This document shows positions 1 through 11,930 of a stretch of 64,000 nucleotides of DNA, one piece after another. Location of the stretch: NCBI GenBank assembly GCA_932294295.1, contig OW028573.1, forward strand, positions 2,118,001 through 2,182,000. Reading direction: 5' to 3'. The position numbers were made by a program, and so were the translations under genes. Positions within the stretch are counted from its first letter, which is position 1; every line of letters starts with the position of its first letter. Below the pieces are notes generated by a model. It saw nothing but the letters and a program-made list of their open reading frames with translations, did not search any database and had not been told where the DNA came from. The DNA comes from Alitta virens. Taxonomy: Eukaryota > Annelida > Polychaeta > Phyllodocida > Nereididae.

Positions 1-163
1 GAAGTGATTTTGTTTCAGGCAGAAAGTTGGGATTTGACCACTGGTTTGGCTAGTTGCTAACATTCCTGTTCATTTTGTGTTGCTCCAAGCCATTATGAAA
101 ATATGATCGAAAATCAAGTGGACATTTATTTTGAATCCTTCTGTCAACAAGTAACTGCCAATT

Positions 164-264
164 CCATAGACTTGGAAACAAAACTCCAGAGGACGTCATT
201 TGCATGGAACCAAGACTCCCATTGGCTCTGAGATGTCCTCTAAAGTTTTGGATTCAAGTCTATG
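164..264. repeat. Small foldback element
   Basis: The arm at about 164-197 (ATAGACTTGGAAAC then AGAGGACGTC) is repeated in inverted orientation at about 230-264 (GATGTCCTCT then CAAGTCTATG), with a short spacer. The arms are imperfect, as in an old non-autonomous foldback or MITE. No coding capacity. Confidence 0.55.
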
Positions 265-3200
265 AAAATGGCTGTTAGGTTCTACAGTCTGTTAGATATC
301 TCTGATCAATTCGTAGTTGTACCTTGTATTTTCTCCAAGGATTTATAGTCCATACTGGAACTATTGAATATTATGGAGGATAGTGATAAATAGGCTGTTC
401 CACGTACATCACCTTTAAAATAACGTATAAAAGAGTTGATTAATGTGGTTGGCTGGTTGCCCTCTGGAGTTTCATCTTAAAAACGAAAGAAAACAAACAG
501 ATCCTGTATTTGTCATAAAATGACAAATTGTCCAAATTACGAAGATGACGAAGTGAGTTAATAAACAGCCTGACGTTTGCAGTGGACAGCCCAGGGTCAT
601 TATCCAGTCGGGGGTCAGCGTTGACCACATTTAATTCTGGACATGAGGCTGGACATGAGTGGACCTTTGGGAGTCGGTATGACGCGGACGTGTCATGTTT
701 GTGACAGATGAACAGAAGTGTCACAAACAAATGGGATTCGGCCATTGTTGTTGGGGCAGAGAGTGTTGTTGTTGGACCTCGTGTCTGGCAATTAGCAGAT
801 CTCTCTTGTATCAGGCTCAATTACACTCTTAATGACAACAATTAATATTCTCAAAATTACAGGTTTTCTAGCATTTCATGGTCGATTTAATTGCCTCTGC
901 AAATAAAACCTGACAGCAATGGGCGATATTAAATGCACCGAAGCTAGCGAACGTACGTCGGGGGATTCCGTATGGACCGTATCCTTCATGGCATCTGTTG
1001 CATTTTGGGACATGGGTGAGCTTTTTGAGTTCATTGAAACGATTCATTGATGTATATTTTCATAATTTTCTAATCAAGTAAAGTGGCAAATTATTACCCA
1101 TAAAATCGCAAAGACAAAACAACAATAATAAACAGAATTTTCCTAGTACATCGAAGGAGTCACTGTGCAGTAGCGGATTTAGTGGGGGGGGGGGGGTTAG
1201 GGGTATAAACCCCCACCCCTCCCCCTTGGCCTAGTACATTTAAATTAAAATTAAGTCAGCGGTCCCTGCAATACATTTTAATTTGTCAACCCCCCCCCCC
1301 CCCCCCCCATGAAATTTTTTTCTGGATCCGCCCTTGACTGTGTGCGATATATCATACATTTCTTATTACGTCTTCCAACCTTCACAATACTACATTGTAA
1401 TTAGGTCAGCAAATTCACCAGTGCATCGTACAATTTATTTCAAATTATTAATTTCTGCTTCAGGCAATTAGGGTAAAGTTTGGAAATATGGACATACTTT
1501 GGTCTCGCTAATGCTGTGATAAAAGTATTATGGAAAATGCATCATTCCTTTTTGCTTGATTTTCTTTAAGTAAAGAGCTATAAATCCAGGGCATATGATA
1601 TGCATATCCATAATATTTTTGTAAAAGCATGATTAAAAAAAAAAGTACATTAAACCACAGTGGGGTTTTATGGGCACCTCTTTCTGAAAATATGAGCACT
1701 GTTTAACATGAGCAGTACATCCAATTGATATATCTGCACCAAATTAGCATTTACCCTTAAATGTGCTGCTCCACAGATGATGACTTTCAATATACTTGAA
1801 AATTCCACCAGGTGTCAGCATGTACCCCTGATGGCTTTCAGTTACTGCCAGGTGGCCATAATATACTGCAGTCCATATTACCCAACTTTACCCTATAGCT
1901 TCCAAGCCTCATCCCTGGTAATTTAAACTGGCTTCAGACCGGTCACAATCGAGGAGCATGGCATTATCACGTTGTGTTGACTGGTACAAGTTCATTAGTT
2001 TGGAAACTTGTATTTGTATCTTAATTTTGAATATTTCATTTTAAAACATAGCTGTTTGGCATCTGGGCCCTAAAAATGTACACGAAGATGAAAATACCTA
2101 ATTATGAATCAATACATATCATATAGATAACAGATCTATAGGAGCAGATAACACAAGGCAAATGGAAAATATTGATACTAATTATTATTCTTATTCCAAG
2201 TGGTAATCTTGTCATGCACAATACGCCAGATGGCAGAACAGTCAAAGTTTCACAGTGGTTCCATCTGGTGGTGATCACAGTCAGTGTATTCTTGTCACCA
2301 TGGCTAACAAATTGGAGGTATATTGTGACTCCCACCCATGAAAAAAAGTGTGTCACATGGTGTGGACTCCAAGACTCACTCATCATTACGTCTGCCTCTG
2401 GTAGCTGGTCATACAAGCTGAAGCATCTTATGGTGGTGGTGGTGGTGGTAGTGAGATGAGATGAGCAGATCTGCACCTCCCAAAGGTTTTGCAGCATTTT
2501 GTGCCATATTTTTCTCCCTCTTGTCTAGTTTTTATATGATATGTATATCAAGTCCATAGATAATCTAGGTAATCTCAAATTTTGCAGCCTGCAAAATAGT
2601 TGTTTTTTTTTTAAAGAAAAATTCATATGCAAATTTTGCAAAATAAACTGATGTTTCATGAGTCTTCATTTAAATACATAAATTGGCAGGTTCAGTGTAG
2701 CATTTTGTAAACATTTTAGAAAAATGTTATTCCAATCTTGCACACAGTTGGCACTGCAATGCAATCATTGGTTCGACTCTTAAATTAGGAAACCAACACT
2801 ATGCATTTGTATGCTTTGGTCTATAGTGGCTATTCACGAGGGAGCAGGTTTAAACCCTGATCATGGCATGTTCAGCTGCATGTTGGGCGGACCCTACTGC
2901 AACTACTGCAAAAAGAGATCAATAAAGAAGACTCAGGATTTGCCTGCCAAGGGTGTAATTGTAAAGTCAGGTTGCGTACGTGGACTGTACATTTACCACA
3001 TTAGCAGACTGTAAACCCAAAATATAAAATAGGCCTACATGATTTTAAAACTACAGCTGTATTTGAATGATTTAAGTTAACCACGCTCTCTCTATGAATG
3101 CATTCTATCGAGCTCATATCCTCTTCCTGGTATGTTTTGGAATATCCTACAATTATATTTCTGGTGGAATTTCCCACGCATAAAATGTGAAAAATGGATT

Positions 3201-4020
3201 TCCCGCATAAATATGTTCCTAGATAGCATTCCAAATCGGACCAGCGTCGTTTCTGTATTGTTTTCAGTTTGTCAAAATTTTTTTAAATTTCTTTCGGACA
3301 CCCAAAAGATATCCCAGCATAGTCGAAAAAATTTTTTGGTAACTAAATTAAGGATGATACAAAATGCAGTTGGCGCGAAAACTTATTTCCACCACTGTAA
3401 ATGTATGCAGTTTCATAACCTGCACATGGATTTTTTCTCACTTCAAATGCACTGATTTGCTTTATGATGCTCTCTATTGAGTTCCCAATAATTTTCAATG
3501 ATTTTTAAACTTTGAACAGGGTCATAAAAATGGCTTACTCAAAGATCATCAGGATAAGCCAAAATCAAGGCATTGGCTACTTTAAGTAAGTCAGCCCCCG
3601 ACATAGTCATAGTTGTCAACTTGTCACTTTGACTAATAGTTGCTTGTTCAACCGCGGCAATGTGCAGTGCATAGCAATTTACTTTAATTTTCTGGCTCAG
3701 ACGCATCATCACTGCTCTTTGTGTAGTATTAATTGTCTTGGTTTAAAAAAAAAAGTAATCCATTTGATTTAGTCCTATCCTATCCCATAAAGAAAATATT
3801 GTGAATTACATGCATTATTGCCAATGTGTGGATTAATTAGCTGGAATACATGTTAGGACAACTGTCTGCATGAAGCATGGTTAAAACCCCTTTTTATTTT
3901 TGTTCATATTTGCAAGGTGCCCTAAGTACCGAAGTTTTAAAGGAAAAAAAACTACGTTCTAAAAGGATAAATAAAAACATTATTATACAATGCATTGTAT
4001 AATTATGATCACCCAGTACT
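265..4020. other. Gene-free AT-rich stretch
   Basis: I see no supported gene here. The open frames are short, overlap on both strands and lack recognisable domains. Contents are a G/C-run foldback element (about 1164-1343), a short TGG microsatellite near 2430-2450, and a short block at 3222-3256 that recurs in inverted orientation near 19930-19970. Confidence 0.6.
1164..1343. mobile_element. G/C-run foldback MITE
   Basis: The left end reads CAGTAGCGGATTTAG followed by a G run. The right end is a C run followed by CTGGATCCGCCCTTGACTG, its imperfect inverse. The same layout (GCGGATCCAG-type end with G run, inverted at the other side) recurs at 31701-31853. No target-site duplication was clear. 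Confidence 0.5.
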
Positions 4021-4023
4021 AGT

Positions 4024-4175
4024 AATTTTACCTCAATATTAAACCTATCTATCTATCTTTTCTATCTATGTCCATCGCAAACCTGTGCTTTTATGTATGT
4101 TTTGAATAAATATACAACTACAAATGCTCAGGTTTGCGATATGGATAGATAGATAGGTAGATAGATAGGTAGATA
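4024..4175. repeat. Foldback element with TCTA/TAGA arms
   Basis: CTATCTATG-x-CCATCGCAAACCTG on the left is inverted as CAGGTTTGCGATATGGATAGATAG on the right. The roughly 50-bp loop contains TTTGAATAAATATAC. TCTA/TAGA tetranucleotide runs flank both arms. A similar sequence (TTTGAATAAACG then TAGATAGATAG) ends the SINE-like unit near 54160. Confidence 0.5.
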
Positions 4176-4420
4176 GTTGTCACACTTACCATGCCTTTCT
4201 AAATGGTTTTACATTTGTACCAGTTGTTTGTCATAATTCAATAAAGGCTAGTTTTTTTTGTTTTTTAGTTTTTTTCTTCAGAGGGACATGTTGTGATTGT
4301 TTATAATGTTATATATATTAAATATATATTTGTTGAGTACATTTGCCGGTATAATACAATAATTAGTTTTTCTGATCACTGCCTTCCTCTTTTGGTCAAA
4401 CATAGGCTGCGCTGCAGCTA

Positions 4421-6574
4421 AACCCTCAGGGAATCCCACATAGCACACAGGCATCATTAAAATATTTAAGTGTTCGTCCGACAGGCAGGAGGGCGGGCTT
4501 TACACATTCATTTCCAGAACAGACCTCTAACACACACTTTCGTTTCTAGAGCTGAACTCTAACACTAATGCACTTACCCTAATGAAATGTTATACATTAA
4601 CACTCGATATGGCCTAGTGGCTATGTTTTACAGAATTTGGAAAAATATTATTTCTTAAGTGTTTATTATATAGTGTGTGTGATGAAACAATTGCCACTTG
4701 GCCTACGTAGCCTGTTACGCAATGCGTATTATATAAAATTATCTGTCATTATTGGTCATAGACCCCATAAAGGTATCTCTATACTATTTTAGACATATTC
4801 TTATTAAGTTTTGTATGCATGTAGGTGCAGTAGTGTGTGAGTCCTGCTCTGGAAACGGAATTTTTATTTTTTTTCATTTTTCTCTAAATATTTTAAAACA
4901 CAGCTGAGATTTGTCAATGTGACTATCAAAATGTATGGTTAAGCTGTATAAAGTGATAACATTTAAAGTGTTGTTAGGGTAAGTGCATTAATGCTAGGGT
5001 TCTGCTCCGGAAACACAATTTAACACAATTTTTTCAGATTTTTCCATTATTTTGTAATCAGCATGGAATGAATATCAAAATGAAGTTCAAAAGGTGAAAA
5101 TACTATAATTTTGATATGTTATTGATACAATTTCATTCATGGAAGGTAAATAGTGTCTTGTATGGAGGTTTGAAAAGGTAGGAATTTCCCTATTTTGCCT
5201 TAATTCTGAAAATTCTATAGTATTTTAGACCCCCAAAAGGCACCGCTACACTATTTTAAACATATTATGACAATTTTTAAGCTTGTAGGTGCAGCAGTGT
5301 CAGAGTTCTGCTCCGGAAACGAAAAGACTAATTTTTTTTTTTTTTTTTTTTCCAAATTTTGTAAAACATAGCCAACATATGTCAATGTGACTATCAAAAG
5401 GCACCACTAGCCATCTAGAGTATTACTGTGCAAAATTTTGTTAAGGAATCCCACATAGCACACAGGCATCATTAAAATATTTAAGTGTTCGTCCGACAGG
5501 CAGGAGGGCGGGCTTTACACATTCATTTCCAGAGCAGACCTCTAACACACACTTTCGTTTCTAGAGCTGAACTCTAACACTAATGCACTTACCCTAATGA
5601 AATGTTATACATTAACACTCGTTATGGCCTAGTGGCTATGTTTTACAGAATTTGGAAAAATATTATTTCTTAAGTGTTTATTATATAGTGTGTGTGATGA
5701 AACAATTGCCACTTGGCCTACGTAGCCTGTTACGCAATGCGTATTATATAAAATTATCTGTCATTATTGGTCATAGACCCCATAAAGGTATCTCTATACT
5801 ATTTTAGACATATTCTTATTAAGTTTTGTATGCATGTAGGTGCAGTAGTGTGTGAGTCCTGCTCTGGAAACGGAATTTTTATTTTTTTTCATTTTTCTCT
5901 AAATATTTTAAAACACAGCTGAGATTTGTCAATGTGACTATCAAAATGTATGGTTAAGCTGTATAAAGTGATAACATTTAAAGTGTTGTTAGGGTAAGTG
6001 CATTAATGCTAGGGTTCTGCTCCGGAAACACAATTTAACACAATTTTTTCAGATTTTTCCATTATTTTGTAATCAGCATGGAATGAATATCAAAATGAAG
6101 TTCAAAAGGTGAAAATACTATAATTTTGATATGTTATTGATACAATTTCATTCATGGAAGGTAAATAGTGTCTTGTATGGAGGTTTGAAAAGGTAGGAAT
6201 TTCCCTATTTTGCCTTAATTCTGAAAATTCTATAGTATTTTAGACCCCCAAAAGGCACCGCTACACTATTTTAAACATATTATGACAATTTTTAAGCTTG
6301 TAGGTGCAGCAGTGTCAGAGTTCTGCTCCGGAAACGAAAAGACTAATTTTTTTTTTTTTTTTTTTCCAAATTTTGTAAAACATAGCCAACATATGTCAAT
6401 GTGACTATCAAAAGGCACCACTAGCCATCTAGAGTATTACTGTGCAAAATTTTGTTAGGGTAAGTAGTGTTAGAGTTCTGCTCCAGAAACGAAAGTGTTA
6501 CACCCGCTCGCCCGCCCATCGGACGGACATTGAAGATAACAAAAAACATTTTTCACCATTGTTCCCTGAGGGTT
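4421..6574. mobile_element. TIR-bounded non-autonomous element with internal tandem duplication
   Basis: The left end AACCCTCAGGGA (4421-4432) is inverted as TCCCTGAGGGTT (6563-6574). Further in, GTTCGTCCGACAGGCAGG on the left is matched by an imperfect inverse around CGCCCATCGGACGGAC on the right, so the terminal repeats extend about 80 bp with mismatches. The right end abuts TTAA and the left CTAA, which could indicate a piggyBac-like TTAA target; this is uncertain. No transposase frame is present. Most of the interior is two copies of a 1,015-bp unit. Confidence 0.6.
4431..6458. repeat. 1,015-bp tandem duplication, two copies
   Basis: Copy 1 runs from 4431 to 5445 and copy 2 from 5446 to about 6458. 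Reading them side by side I see only two substitutions (CCAGAACAG versus CCAGAGCAG near 4516/5531; CTCGATATGG versus CTCGTTATGG near 4606/5621). The unit has internal sub-repeats built on a CTGCTC(C/T)GGAAAC motif and inverted TTAGGGTAAGTGCATTAATG motifs. The near-identity implies a very recent duplication or an assembly artefact. Confidence 0.85.
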
Positions 6575-8456
6575 AAAAATGTTAGAATGCCATGGTGGCT
6601 AGTGCTGACATGCTCCAGAATGTTATCTAACTAAACAGTGCCTGGATATTATCGAAATATACAGTGCCTGGATTTTGCATACAATTCTGTCAGTAAAATT
6701 ATTTACAGTGGGTAGTAAAGTTTACAGCCGATTTGCAGTTGTTATGTAATGTTACATATCTTGTACACATACAAAATTGACTACATGACATTTAGCAGTA
6801 GTGGTATGATACAGTGAATATTTTTATGGTTTTCATGGATTTTCACCAGCCTTAGTTAACATTCCAACAAAAAATCACGAACATCACTTTTTCACACTTT
6901 TTTTATTGTTACAATGTATATTATTGGAAATTGAGGATTGGTCCCTCGACTTTTTCACCGCAAACAAGGCCCATAGCGGATTCAATAATTAAAACATGTT
7001 GCACATACAAGTTAACATTCTAATAATAATATGCTGCAAAGACAATGCGTAGCCAACATATTATTAATTCATTATGCACAACTACAGGGATCCCATGGAG
7101 GTGGCCTTTGCTCCAAGCATTCATGCCATAAGGCATAATAATATAATTAATATAATTATTGATATCAATTAAGAGTTCTAGGCATGGTAAGCATGATTGT
7201 TTTGACAAATAATTCGGCCGTAAGTGCTATTGGTTGTAAAAAAAGAGTTGCTGTGCCTCCTCCACTGCATGCGACCTTTGCCGGCGAGAAAATTTAGTCA
7301 ATTTTATTGCTGTCAGAAGTTTACAACAATTACTTCACAATTTTAACAATTCAAGATCTATACAGCTATGTTGAGGACCCGATTCTAGCCAGTTTCACTC
7401 AGCTCAAATAACACATGTCAGATCAGATTTCTCATGACTTAGTGATACAAAGAGTAATATTGCAAACAGAATCTTTGCTTACAAATCTGGGGCATTAATG
7501 ATCAGATCAAGTCCATGAAATACAATACTTTGAATTAACATTCCTAGGTGTCTATCTTTATGCCTGTCTGTCTCATAGTCCTCAAGGATGACTTGCTGAT
7601 GATACAGAGTACAGCTTAAAACATTTTGTGAAATAGAAATAATTTTAATATCTTATGAACCCTAACCCTGACATACCTTCTGCAAGGTTTCAGGTTAGAA
7701 AAGATAGTATTCCAAACAAAAGTGTGCAACATGGATGTCTGATAATAGATCAGTGTTCACGCACCAGGGCAGCACATACGTCATCAGAAACCTTAAGTAA
7801 ATGGACTCAAATAAACAAATGCTTCCTTAAGCTCAAGCTCCTTGTAGTGCTACATGGAAGAAAATATCTCAGTGCATTCCCAACGATATTCTCATGAAAA
7901 CTAGCACCCTGGCATGTTGTTAACATATACTTTGTTTATTTACCAAAGGAATGCGATTTTGTTCCGTCTTTTCGATTTCTTGTAGGTGAAATGGTTCTAT
8001 TATTCAGTGTCAATATTTATATGTGATGTGGCAAAGACACTATTTACCCTTGAAGAATGAAATTTTGCAAATAAAATATCTTATTTATGCTACTGTCTCT
8101 TCCCAAACGTAATTTTGGAAAATCTTAATATAATGAAAAACATTGTTATATTTCCTATATTTGCTAACCTATCATGCTATATTTTTTATAATTAAAGCCA
8201 TAAAAAGTTAGTCTATATGTTGATAATTTTTCATCTTTATATTGCTGTATTCTTTGCATAGTAGCTGATTTGGACAAAAGAAATGATGGTGGCTGGAACC
8301 TTTATTTTTAACCTAAAACTAATGAAGCTATAATTAATTGTCATAATTTGTAAATATGCTAATTAACCCATTACTTTTGTTACATTACCTTTTTTTACCT
8401 ATTCATCTTCTGTACATACTGTATTTTGCTTGTACATGGACACATATGTCAATAAT

Positions 8457-8505
<49 letters not shown>

Positions 8506-9053
8506 AAATTAATAAGAACGCAGACACAATACTGAATAGCACATAAAATATACCAGAGTGCACCCTGAGTTACACTTGTAGACACTCAAATTGGGGCTAC
8601 TAAAGATAAAAGTAACTTGTTTTAAGATTTTGTTTTATAGTTTGTTTTTGTTACATGCAATGCACTGAATGAAAATTCTTTTTAAATTGGGTGAGGTGGG
8701 CGGGACGAAGAGAAGTGAATGTCAGTTACTGGACAGCTGTTACGTATGGCCCAGGGTATTAAATTTTTGGCGGACCAAGAGGCCCACCCCAATTGGCTGT
8801 CCAAATTCTCGGAAGGCCGAGACGGCCGAGGCGCATCGGAAAAGATGGACAAGATGGCGACCAAATTGGTAATTTTATTATTTAATTTTTGTTTTAAATA
8901 TTATAAACTTTATTCCAGACACAAAAGCGGTCCATATACAGTACAATCATATCATCATATTTTACGGGCTAGCACCAACATATAACAGTTGAATCCAGTG
9001 ATTTCTAATCCTGGATGTAAAAGCAAGACTAGTCAGAGCAATATTTTTGATAC
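6575..9053. other. Gene-free stretch
   Basis: No gene recognised. It contains an AT dinucleotide run at about 8459-8502 and a locally CpG-rich patch at about 8690-8870. The patch includes AAGATGGCGAC followed by a possible splice donor (TTG|GTAATT) and might be a first exon or promoter of an unseen gene. Confidence 0.5.
8459..8502. repeat. AT dinucleotide microsatellite
   Basis: An uninterrupted TA/AT run of about 40 bases. Confidence 0.95.
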
Positions 9054-9466
9054 ATAAATAATAATTTTATGTCATTCATAACATTCATTAAATGTTGTTT
9101 TCGCCCCCTCTATTCGTGGATTGCACGCTCTAGTTAATATGCTTTGCTACCTAATACTGACTTTGCTATAACTCCACCATAGGTGCGCCCTATGCATTGG
9201 TGAGCAGTAGCTCTGCAATATAACTAATTTGACATCAACAGAACACATATGAAACTTCCTTATGAGGGAATTTCCCTACATTGTCACTTAATCAAGCTCA
9301 TTATTCAGGTAAACAGAATCATACAAGTGGAAACACTCTTATGAGAATTGAAAATAACATCATGAGCTTAGCAAAGCATATTAACTAGAGCGTGCAATCC
9401 ACGAATAGAGGGGGCGAAAACAACATTTAATGAATGTAATAAATGACATAAAATTATTATTTTATG
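9054..9466. mobile_element. MITE with about 95-bp terminal inverted repeats
   Basis: The left arm (about 9054-9148) passes through AATAATTTTATGTCATT, GTTTTCGCCCCCTCTATTCG and GCACGCTCTAGTTAATATGC. The right arm (about 9369-9466) is the almost exact reverse complement. The 220-bp centre has no open frame. Arm length and absence of coding sequence indicate a non-autonomous DNA element. Confidence 0.75.
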
Positions 9467-11250
9467 AGTTAGTGAAATAGATATATAATGATATGCCGTA
9501 GTCTTGGCGCCATGGATCTAGCGTGCTGGGCTCCCCCATCATGCAAAAACAACTGGAAACGATGTCTGCTGAGCAAATTCCGAGTAAAGGGAAGTGTGGG
9601 AGTCGAGCTTTTTGATAACGATCGAGGATGTGTAAAGTTCTATATTTCATCCAGTTGTATGGTGTGTAATTTCACGCATCCTCAATACAATACAATACCA
9701 TTATTTATAGTCAGTTTGAAAAAAAAAATACAAATGAAATAGGTTTTCACAAAGCGATCTCTTTTGTGTTTTGCCTTGGCACGAAGTCTGAATGTGACCA
9801 ATGGGGGATCGCGTAGAAGCACCACCAAATTTCCAGATTAAAATGTAAACATAAATGTTTCATTGGAACGTGCCATTTAAACCATTTTCCACTCCAGTTC
9901 AAAGCAGCATTCAATGCTCCATGGGAATGTAAACTTACTTTGAGAGCAGATTTTGATTTTTCATGACAGATTCTGCTCTGGTTAAAACACAACAAATGCT
10001 GTTAGAACATTTCTCTTTGTTCTTTACATTTCTTGTGTAACTGTTCAAATTGAAAGTTCATCCAATACAAGGTATAACACACTGCAGCCATCAGCAGCCA
10101 TCCAATATACACTCCAGCCATCCAACATATGAATGATAATAATTCTGATTGGCTCACTACATGTTTCTGAAGTATTATGTTTACTTCAGTCAAACTGGTG
10201 TGCTCCAGGTGATTATAATAATGGATTTCAGTCTTCTTACAAATGTGTCTAAAATTAACAGAATGACCAAATAATATTCTTGTATTTTTTTCAGGTAGGG
10301 ACCGGGGGTGGGTGCTGAGGGAATTACTTCAAAAAGCAAGCCAGCATTTTGTCATCTTTGACACTGTCATTTAAACAAGCAAAGCTCTCATTAAAAAGAG
10401 ACCCGTACCAGACTTGTGTGATAGCATATTATAATAGTCAATTGTAGATAATGCAGAAATTTTTTTTTTGTAGGATAAGGAGAAATTATACTCTTTTCTT
10501 AAGATGATATAAATGATATACATAATATAAATGATATATACATACATAACAAAAAGAAGAAAAAAAAATTCCCCAGGGTTGAATACGTACTCTAGTTCCC
10601 CCAGCCATTCACATCAGACCACTCAGCCACTGTGGCAGGCTATAAATAGCCAAATGTTTCTTAGGAAAAGCCTGATGTTCTGAGTGTATGTAGGTCATGT
10701 GCTGCAACAACTGGAAGAACTATGTTGTTTTACAGTAAAATTTCATTGTTACCAGTTCAATTATGCCTTAAACATGAATTTATGCATTTTGAATGTGGTG
10801 ACCAATTTTTCAAAATTAGCTGAAACTATGGTCATACAGCACTCTCCCCCAAACAAAGCTAGCATTCCTTATAAGGGCAATCCTAATATGGACATGCACA
10901 AAAAGTGATGACAAAACTTCGCCAGGCATGTCCTCAAAATTGTAAAACTGATTTTAGAAGTACTCTTAAGCAGTAAGATATCTTAGTATGAGTTATTCTA
11001 TAGATTGAGAGCTGGTACAAAACTGATGGTAGAAAGGCTGTGGATACATGTTACTGGATCTGAAACTTAGTCAGCTTATTTGAAATGCTGGCAGAGGCAG
11101 ACGTAATGATGAGATGATAAGCATGGGTGCAAATCCTGGGTGGGGGAATGGAAGGGACACATGTCCCTCCCCTACAATTTTTTTTTTTTTTTTTACTAAG
11201 GCTTGGAGTTCACACCATGTTATATATACATTTACCCCATGAGTGGTGTC
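9467..11250. other. Gene-free stretch
   Basis: No supported coding region, RNA gene or clear mobile-element end. Open frames on the two strands are short and overlap without recognisable domains. Confidence 0.5.
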
Positions 11251-11255
11251 TTTTT

Positions 11256-11330
11256 AATTGCCTGGGTATCGAACCCAATATAGGACGTTTAGAGAATCTC
11301 GCCCGTGTACATGCTAGCCACCAGGCCCTC
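11256..11330 (-). mobile_element. tRNA-like SINE head (remnant)
   Basis: On the minus strand the sequence has a box-A-like TGGTGGCTAG followed about 40 bases on by the box B-like GGTTCGATACC, with TGGG/CCCA around the T loop. The spacing fits a tRNA-derived RNA polymerase III promoter. No recognisable tail or target duplication, so a degraded SINE or tRNA pseudogene. Confidence 0.4.
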
Positions 11331-11559
11331 CAGCATTTTCATGCGTTTGATGAATTCTAACAATTTAATGGGCCAAATAAACTGACTATCGAATCTAGTT
11401 TTCAAACAATTTATTAACAGCCTTGCGCAGAAGAATTGTCTGAAATTTAGACAATTTTAATTGCCTGCTAGCTATTGTGTTTATTTCAAATTGACAAAAT
11501 CAAAGGTCAGACACCTGATTGGGTGAACTCCTGTGCTGGAGTAGTGAACACCAGCTAGG

Positions 11560-11930
11560 CGACTATATTTTGTTCAGATTGATACAGAAAATTGTCTGCA
11601 AATATATTTGTTTCGAGTTTTATATCAATGAAACGATTTGTTTAAAAACAATAATATACGGTAGGTCATCCATAGGATACCAGGGTGCTAAATTGTGGAA
11701 CCTTGTTCCCCGTGCCATAAAAAATATTCCAAATTTTTAAGATTTTAAATCAGCCTTATTGGCATGGAATGGACCAGATTGCAATTGTGGAACCTGTTTT
11801 ATTGCATTTTATGAATTATTTGTCTATTTGCTTTTACAATATATATATTAATCTAATCCGTTTTTTTTATAGTTTTCACTCCTCATATACATATTTCATT
11901 GTCATATCACCGATTGTTGCAGTCTCCCTG
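11560..11930 (+). pseudogene. 3' end of a decayed LINE reverse transcriptase
   Basis: The translation contains SSIGYQGAKLWN-x-VP-x-IKNIPNF, then, after one in-frame TAA, DFKSALLAWNGPDCNCGTCF. The pattern of aromatic/Gly-AKLWN-x-(L/V)P...FK-x-x-L-x-W is typical of the extreme C-terminus of LINE ORF2 proteins in many invertebrates. A short AT-rich 3' region ending in AAAATAAAATAAATAAAAG follows. No catalytic domain remains. Confidence 0.6.

Noticed and set aside
440..820. 126-aa minus-strand open frame
   Set aside because: No recognisable domain, no splice context and low-complexity stretches; consistent with chance in AT-rich DNA.
2102..2497. 131-aa minus and 95-aa plus frames overlapping
   Set aside because: They overlap on opposite strands across a TGG microsatellite (poly-Thr / poly-Val translations); no domain.
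4020..4200. CRISPR-like regularly spaced repeats
   Set aside because: The regularity comes from TCTA/TAGA microsatellites in foldback arms; the DNA is eukaryotic and there are no unique spacers.
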